From NCBI RefSeq assembly GCF_002165375.2, contig NZ_CP032134.1:1116001-1180000 (forward strand): DNA of 64,000 nt, read 5' to 3'. Each line of letters begins with the position of its first letter. Positions within the stretch are counted from its first letter, which is position 1. This stretch comes from Acinetobacter chinensis (GTDB lineage Bacteria > Pseudomonadota > Gammaproteobacteria > Pseudomonadales > Moraxellaceae). The position numbers and the translations under genes were made by a program. A model generated the notes under the pieces. It was not told the origin of the DNA. It ran no database searches and saw nothing but the letters and a program-made list of their open reading frames with translations. Positions 59,195 through 64,000 of the stretch are shown here, in pieces.

Positions 59195-60196
59195 TCAGGA
59201 TTGAGCCGCTTGTACTGTTAAGCCACTCCAGCGTTTAAAAGCACGTCGAAAATTGGTGGCATCGTTAATTTGTAAATGCTGAGAAATCTGTTCCGTTTTA
59301 AAACCATGCACACGATATAAAATGATAGCGGTATGCAAACGGCTTTGATCGAGCTGGGCCTGGAAATGGGTCTGATGCTTTTTCAGTTTGCGCTTTAAGG
59401 TGGCTGAACTCATCTGAAAATAGTCAGCGGTTTGTTCGAGTTGAATATTATTCTGGATATTCTGCATTAAGTATTGATGCAGACTGAGTAAAAAACTCTG
59501 TTGAATATTCTGGGCTGTCATTTCTTGCAGCGCGTGTTGATAGCTGATGGCTGCTAGCGTTGAAGAAGCATTGGGAAGTTTTTCATGGATGATGTCACGG
59601 GGAAGACTCATCATATTGATAGGACGATTAAACTCTAAAGCACTGCCTAAGTGCGTCCAGTACTGTTCAATATAATCCGGTTCAGAAAAGTTAAATTCAA
59701 ATTTCCACGCTAACCTGGCCTGGTACAGTTGACGGCTAAATGCTTGTATTGCACTCATTGCGCTTTCGATTAAAAAGCGATTTTCAGGTTTGTTTTCATC
59801 TAACCAATAAATATGAATATGGCTTTGACTATACATGAGTCGAGGGCATAACCACGGTGAAACAGATGCGGAAAATGTTAAATAACGGCTGAGTGCTTCA
59901 TCAAAGGTCGATGCATAAAGCATGGATTTAATCGCATCATTAAAGGGGGTGGTCAAGCTGCGCTGACCGAATAAAAAACTGATGTCCTGATTGCGGAAAT
60001 ACAGTTCTGCATTTTTTAAAACCTGCTGTAACTGTTGCTGACTGATCAGCTTTTGTCCTGAAAGTATATCTTCCAGAAAAATACCACTACCGCTGAGTAG
60101 AACGTGATGATCGACTTCATGGCTGGCTGCTAAATCAATTAAAATAGATAATTGATGATGTGCAGGAATGTAGCTGTAGTCGCATTCGAAGTTCAT
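59195..60196 (-). CDS. AraC-family transcriptional regulator
   Basis: A 333-residue regulator. The N-terminal two-thirds resembles the Arabinose_bd (PF12625-type) domain of OruR-like regulators: ASHEVDHHVLLSGSGIFLED and SQQQLQQVLKNAELYFRNQD. The C-terminal AraC HTH pair is at about 235-333 (LEQTADYFQMSSATLKRKLK; KTEQISQHLQINDATNFRRA, FKRWSGLT). Its start overlaps the stop of the degenerate GGDEF gene (ATGA), so the two are one operon. Its target is not known; the neighbouring receptor or phosphatase genes are possible. The ligand is unknown. Confidence 0.9.
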   Translation of the reverse strand: MNFECDYSYIPAHHQLSILIDLAASHEVDHHVLLSGSGIFLEDILSGQKLISQQQLQQVLKNAELYFRNQDISFLFGQRSLTTPFNDAIKSMLYASTFDEALSRYLTFSASVSPWLCPRLMYSQSHIHIYWLDENKPENRFLIESAMSAIQAFSRQLYQARLAWKFEFNFSEPDYIEQYWTHLGSALEFNRPINMMSLPRDIIHEKLPNASSTLAAISYQHALQEMTAQNIQQSFLLSLHQYLMQNIQNNIQLEQTADYFQMSSATLKRKLKKHQTHFQAQLDQSRLHTAIILYRVHGFKTEQISQHLQINDATNFRRAFKRWSGLTVQAAQS

Positions 60197-61119
60197 ACCA
60201 TCGCTCGCTTAGGTGAGTAGTATTGTTTCTTCTGGATTAATTGCTGATTTAAGGTACTTAACAATTGCTGAACAGACTGATATTGCCCGACTGAACAACT
60301 GGTCGTGACCGCTTTTAAAGGAATCTGTACTGATAAATCCTGTTGATAATAAGCACTTGCCATCAGCATGCGTTCAAGCTGTGCAGCAATTTTTTCAGCT
60401 TGCTGGAGGCTGGTCTCAGGTAAAAGCATAATGAAACGATCTCCAGCGAAGCGGCAGAGCAGATCATGTGGGCGTAAGTTCAGACTGATCAATTGTGAAA
60501 CGTGCTGTAAAATGGATGTGCCTTCCTTAAATCCATGTGTTTGATTAATATGATTAAAATTACGCATGTCCAGCAATACAACGGACATATCGCCTGGTTC
60601 TTGCAGATTGTGTTCGATTGCCACTTTGAGCTGGGTTTTAAAATAATGTGCATCTGCCAAAGGCGTAAGTGCATCGAACAGGCGGTGATCCCGATAGATG
60701 CGCTCCCGTTTCTGCATGTGTCTGGAAATTGCCAGTTCTTCCTGATGCCAGAAATAAATCCCAAGGGTAAACAGGCACAGTCCAATTGGAAAAGGGATGG
60801 ACTCAAGCCATGCATCCCACATGATTTCTTTGGGCATGCGAATAAATTCATCTAAACTGTCCATCCACATATGGAAAAAAATAAAACATAATCCATAAAA
60901 GATATAATTAGTTACACGACCCAAAGGACGGCTTTTAATAATAAAGAAAATCCAGATGCCAATAAAAACAGTTGCCCCTCCTTCACCTAAAATATCGACC
61001 CAGTTCCATTCAGCGAATGATTTGACCTGACCAAGCAGAATAAATAGCCATAGCGATAAACTACAGGCAATCGCTATACAGCATAGAGGCCAACGGTAGT
61101 AAGCAAAGTATTTAGGCAT
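60193..61119 (-). CDS. Degenerate GGDEF membrane protein, probable c-di-GMP receptor
   Basis: A 308-residue inner-membrane protein with four to five N-terminal helices (about 8-130) and a C-terminal GGDEF-like domain (about 145-305). The signature reads CRFAGDRFIMLLPE (AGDRF in place of GG[D/E]EF), and the metal-binding strand is LLDMRNFNHIN with the second Asp lost, so cyclase activity is unlikely. The RxxD inhibitory site RPHD is intact at the expected distance before it. In such proteins (for example PelD-like) the I-site binds c-di-GMP as a receptor. It is coupled to the AraC gene, suggesting a c-di-GMP input to that regulator (inference). Confidence 0.85.
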   Translation of the reverse strand: MPKYFAYYRWPLCCIAIACSLSLWLFILLGQVKSFAEWNWVDILGEGGATVFIGIWIFFIIKSRPLGRVTNYIFYGLCFIFFHMWMDSLDEFIRMPKEIMWDAWLESIPFPIGLCLFTLGIYFWHQEELAISRHMQKRERIYRDHRLFDALTPLADAHYFKTQLKVAIEHNLQEPGDMSVVLLDMRNFNHINQTHGFKEGTSILQHVSQLISLNLRPHDLLCRFAGDRFIMLLPETSLQQAEKIAAQLERMLMASAYYQQDLSVQIPLKAVTTSCSVGQYQSVQQLLSTLNQQLIQKKQYYSPKRAMV

Positions 61120-61442
61120 AGCATTTGGGAAATGATTTATTTTCGCCCAAGCTAAACAGATTCAGATGACAGTTTCATGGCAAGGGATGGAGTCAAAACA
61201 GATCAGACTATTTTTAATTCTGGTCGGGAGAAATGCTGAAAAACCCTGCCTTTACGGTAAATATGCAGCATTCAGTCAGCTCAAATTTTTCTCTGTACAG
61301 ATCAAATCAGCTCATTTACCCAGAAGAAAGCCTCGAAAACCTGCAAATTGAAGGGTTTAAATTTTGACTGTCACATCATATTCATATTCAGTTTTTATTG
61401 TGCCTCCAAACCATGCCACTTTGGCTTGAGGGGATACACAAA
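61120..61442. other. Divergent promoter region, no gene
   Basis: A 323-base gap between the minus-strand GGDEF/AraC operon and the rightward TonB-dependent receptor. It holds the Pho-box-like site at 61368-61385 and a GAGGGG ribosome-binding site near 61428. A short frame at 61166-61351 is not supported. Confidence 0.6.
61368..61385 (+). promoter_or_regulatory. Pho-box-like site before the receptor
   Basis: CTGTCACATCATATTCAT: the first half is an exact PhoB half-site (CTGTCAC), the second matches at 4 of 7. It lies 58 bases before the receptor start. Confidence 0.5.
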
Positions 61443-63929
61443 ATGAAAAATGCGAATAACCGTTCAGTGAGAAATAAACGTGCGGCTTTCCAGCTCAGCA
61501 CACTGGTCCTGTCAATGCTCAGCATGACTCAACTGTATGCCGAAGATAACGCGGTGGAATATGTACAGGTCATTGGTCAAGCTGCAAGTATGGATAAAGC
61601 ACTCAAAGAACAGAAACGTGCTGACCAGATCAGTAGTGTGGTTCATGCTGATGGCATTGGACAGTTACCTGATGACAATGCTGCAGAAGCACTGCAACGG
61701 ATACCTGGTGTATCTACAGAACGTGATCAGGGTGAAGGACGTTTTGTTTCGGTTCGTGGTTTAGGGGCAGACCTGAATGCAGTGACCATCAATGGTACTT
61801 TGGTTCCTGCACCTGAAAGTGACCGCCGTGGCGTGGCACTGGATGTCTTACCATCAGAGCTGGTGCAGTCTTTGGCTGTGGTGAAAACGCTGACACCAGA
61901 CATGGATGCCAGTTCATTAGGCGGTACGGTTCAGGTCGAAAGTTTATCGGCTTTTGACCATGACGGTTTGTTTTACACAGGAACGGTTGAAGGTGGTTAT
62001 GATGAAAAACGGGAAAAATATAGCCCGAAAGCATCTGGTGCTATCAGTAACCATTTCAGTGTCGGTGAGGGAAAAGATAATCTTGGGGTAGCATTGGCAC
62101 TCAGTTATCAAAACCGAAAATTTGGCTCAGACAATGTCGAGACAGGTGGTGCCTGGGATGGTGATGCACTTGAAGAAACCGCAATGCGTCAGTATGACAT
62201 CGAGCGTGAACGTATCGGTGCGGGTTTAAACTTTGACTACCGCCCGAATGACACAGGCGAATACTATTTAAGAACATTATACAGCCGTTTTAAAGATACA
62301 GAATCGCGTCAGGAAGTGTCTGCTGAATTTGCCGATCCACAACTTGCAGGGCAACAGGGTGATGCCGAAGCCGCTCGCGCTTTAAAAAGCCGTGTCGAAA
62401 CGCAGGAAATACAGTCTTTTGTTCTAGGCGGAAAACAAGGTTTTGGTACCTGGACGGTAGAAGGTCAGCTTGGTTATAGCGAAGCATCGGAAGAAAATCC
62501 AGGTGGTATTTCTGGAGCAAAATATAAAGGTGAATTCAGCAATGTCGGTTTTAACAATACCCAAAAACCTGTCATTACCGCAGATCAGGATTTTTATGAT
62601 GCTGCCAACTATGAGCTGGATTCGGTGTCGTGGGAAAAGTCTAAAACCACCGATAAAGAATACAACGGTAAATTAGATTTTTTAAAAGACTATATGCTGG
62701 GAAATTATGCTGCTGCATTGAAGTTCGGTGGCAAGATCAGTCAGCGTGAAAAAACCAGTAATACTGATGAGTGGGAGTATGAAGATCTAAGTACATCCGG
62801 TTCAGACTTTAATCACAACAGTCATTATGAACTGGGTCAGTTTGGTCCCACGATCAACGAAAATGCCATCAAAGACAAAATCAGCGGATTAAAGCCGAAC
62901 GACTATGTCGTTGCAGACGGCTCAATCATTAACGATTTTAAGTCGAATGAAGATATTCAGGCGGCTTATGTCATGAATACGGTTGATTTTGATCAACTGC
63001 GCGTAATTGCGGGGCTGCGTTATGAAAACACCAGTTTTGAAGCACGTGGGTTTGAATTTAATGGTGATGTGATTACTGCAACCAGATATGAAAATGACTA
63101 TGATCATTGGTTGCCGAGCTTACATTTACGCTATCAGCTGGTAGATAACGCCTATCTTCGTGCGGCATGGACAAACAGTGTCGTGCGACCAAATTTCGCA
63201 CAAAGTGCGCCAGGTGTTTATATAGATGGTGATGAAGCAGAATTTGGTAATCCAATGTTGAAACCACTTGAGTCTTCCAATTTTGACCTGGGGGTAGAAA
63301 AGTATTTTGGCAAAGCCAGCATGGTGAGCTTCTATGCATTCTATAAAGATATTGATCACTTTATTTACAGTACCAATATTGCAGGCACGGGGCAGTGGGC
63401 TGACTTTGATGAGGCGATTACCTATAAAAATGGCAATCAAGCCAAACTGTATGGGATGGAGTTTGCTTACTCGCAAAAGTTTGAGCATTTAAGCGCGCCA
63501 TGGAATGGTCTTCTGTTAGGTTTCAATACCACATTCAGTAAGTCAGAAGCAGATATTGATTCAATGAAAGATGGTGAGTTGTTGAGCCGTCGTATTCATA
63601 TGCCAAATCAATCAGATATTGTGGGCAATGCCATGATTGGCTGGGAAAATGAACGCTTTGGTGTCCGTCTTTCAGCAAACTATAAATCAAATTATTTATA
63701 TGAACTGGGTGACATTGATACACCTGAAAAAGACATCTATACCGATGATCAGGTATTCCTCGATTTAAGCAGTCATGTGAATTTATCGAAAAACTTACAG
63801 CTCAAGTTTGATGTGCAAAATATCACGGATGAACGCTATTACAACTATGCGGGTTCTAAAGCCCATAACTCGCAATACGAAGAGTATGGTCCAGCCTACA
63901 AACTGGCACTGACTTATACCCACTTTTAA
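61443..63929 (+). CDS. TonB-dependent receptor next to alkaline phosphatases
   Basis: An 828-residue outer-membrane receptor. A signal peptide with a long, basic n-region (MKNANNRSVRNKRAAFQL) ends before EDNAVEY. The plug has RADQISSVVHADGIGQLPDD, NAAEALQRIPGVSTERDQGE and FVSVRGLGADLNAVTINGT, the pattern of the TonB-Xanth-Caul group of receptors for organic compounds. The barrel ends YKLALTYTHF. GAGGGG precedes the ATG at 61443; the frame opens 15 codons further upstream without a ribosome-binding site. With the phosphatases and the Pho-like site, a phosphorylated substrate is plausible; iron is not implied by any Fur box. Confidence 0.88.
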   Translation: MKNANNRSVRNKRAAFQLSTLVLSMLSMTQLYAEDNAVEYVQVIGQAASMDKALKEQKRADQISSVVHADGIGQLPDDNAAEALQRIPGVSTERDQGEGRFVSVRGLGADLNAVTINGTLVPAPESDRRGVALDVLPSELVQSLAVVKTLTPDMDASSLGGTVQVESLSAFDHDGLFYTGTVEGGYDEKREKYSPKASGAISNHFSVGEGKDNLGVALALSYQNRKFGSDNVETGGAWDGDALEETAMRQYDIERERIGAGLNFDYRPNDTGEYYLRTLYSRFKDTESRQEVSAEFADPQLAGQQGDAEAARALKSRVETQEIQSFVLGGKQGFGTWTVEGQLGYSEASEENPGGISGAKYKGEFSNVGFNNTQKPVITADQDFYDAANYELDSVSWEKSKTTDKEYNGKLDFLKDYMLGNYAAALKFGGKISQREKTSNTDEWEYEDLSTSGSDFNHNSHYELGQFGPTINENAIKDKISGLKPNDYVVADGSIINDFKSNEDIQAAYVMNTVDFDQLRVIAGLRYENTSFEARGFEFNGDVITATRYENDYDHWLPSLHLRYQLVDNAYLRAAWTNSVVRPNFAQSAPGVYIDGDEAEFGNPMLKPLESSNFDLGVEKYFGKASMVSFYAFYKDIDHFIYSTNIAGTGQWADFDEAITYKNGNQAKLYGMEFAYSQKFEHLSAPWNGLLLGFNTTFSKSEADIDSMKDGELLSRRIHMPNQSDIVGNAMIGWENERFGVRLSANYKSNYLYELGDIDTPEKDIYTDDQVFLDLSSHVNLSKNLQLKFDVQNITDERYYNYAGSKAHNSQYEEYGPAYKLALTYTHF

Positions 63930-64000
63930 ACCGAATTAAATTTCAGTACTCAGGTTTTCTCTCCAGCAGAAAGCCTTGAGGATTTTTTGCCAGATTTTGA

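Noticed and set aside
60193..61119. Active diguanylate cyclase
   Set aside because: The active-site motif reads AGDRF and a metal-binding Asp is replaced, so activity is not claimed.

Overview
The window looks like a chromosomal segment of an Acinetobacter species. Grounds: about 40% G+C, the lldP-lldR-lldD-dld order, an E. coli-type argG, DUF4424 and Sel1 family genes typical of the genus, and a complete hemophilin/HemO heme-acquisition locus of the type known from A. baumannii. This placement rests on recognised gene families and order, not on a database search.

Layout. 1-11.9 kb: a truncated PAS-GGDEF-EAL protein; the methyl-cycle operon ahcY-metF-rsmE behind an S-adenosylhomocysteine riboswitch; DUF3592-like and DUF4424-like proteins; a Sel1-repeat protein; a Fur-boxed DUF3649/PepSY/DUF3325 membrane operon; a small secreted repeat protein. 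11.98-20.32 kb: an 8.3-kb filamentous (inovirus) prophage inserted in the 3' end of a tRNA-Glu gene, with 50-bp att repeats, tyrosine integrase, Zot/pI, DUF2523 protein, pIII-like adhesin, coat protein, ssDNA-binding protein, Rep, repressor and several tiny genes. 20.27-31.3 kb: four tRNA-Glu genes interleaved with two paralogous amino-acid permeases, a Fur-boxed TonB-dependent receptor, rnt-pyrC and a tandem pair of diguanylate cyclases. 31.4-44.4 kb: argG, a LysR/EamA pair, the L/D-lactate utilisation operon with twin LldR operators, fadH and tRNA-Ser.

45.1-54.6 kb: the most notable system, a heme-capture locus. It encodes TonB, heme oxygenase HemO, a DUF454 membrane protein, a FecI/FecR signalling pair behind a Fur box, an STN-domain receptor (HphR-like), a secreted hemophilin (HphA-like) and its dedicated Slam-family outer-membrane exporter (HsmA-like, type XI secretion). 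The parts form one path: the hemophore is exported by the Slam, binds heme outside, delivers it to the receptor, TonB powers uptake, HemO opens the ring to release iron, and the receptor's STN domain signals through FecR/FecI.

55.2-64 kb: a probable phosphate-starvation region. It holds a lipoprotein alkaline phosphatase and a soluble periplasmic one in tandem, a His-rich exported protein, a divergent operon of a degenerate GGDEF protein (probable c-di-GMP receptor) plus an AraC regulator, and a large TonB-dependent receptor preceded by a Pho-box-like half-site.

The less explained features are the integration-dependent C-terminus of the phage repressor, an intercistronic hairpin with a GGAGG-rich loop in the phage, a Fur box centred in a 16-bp inverted repeat upstream of hphA, and a tRNA-Glu promoter lying inside the end of rnt.
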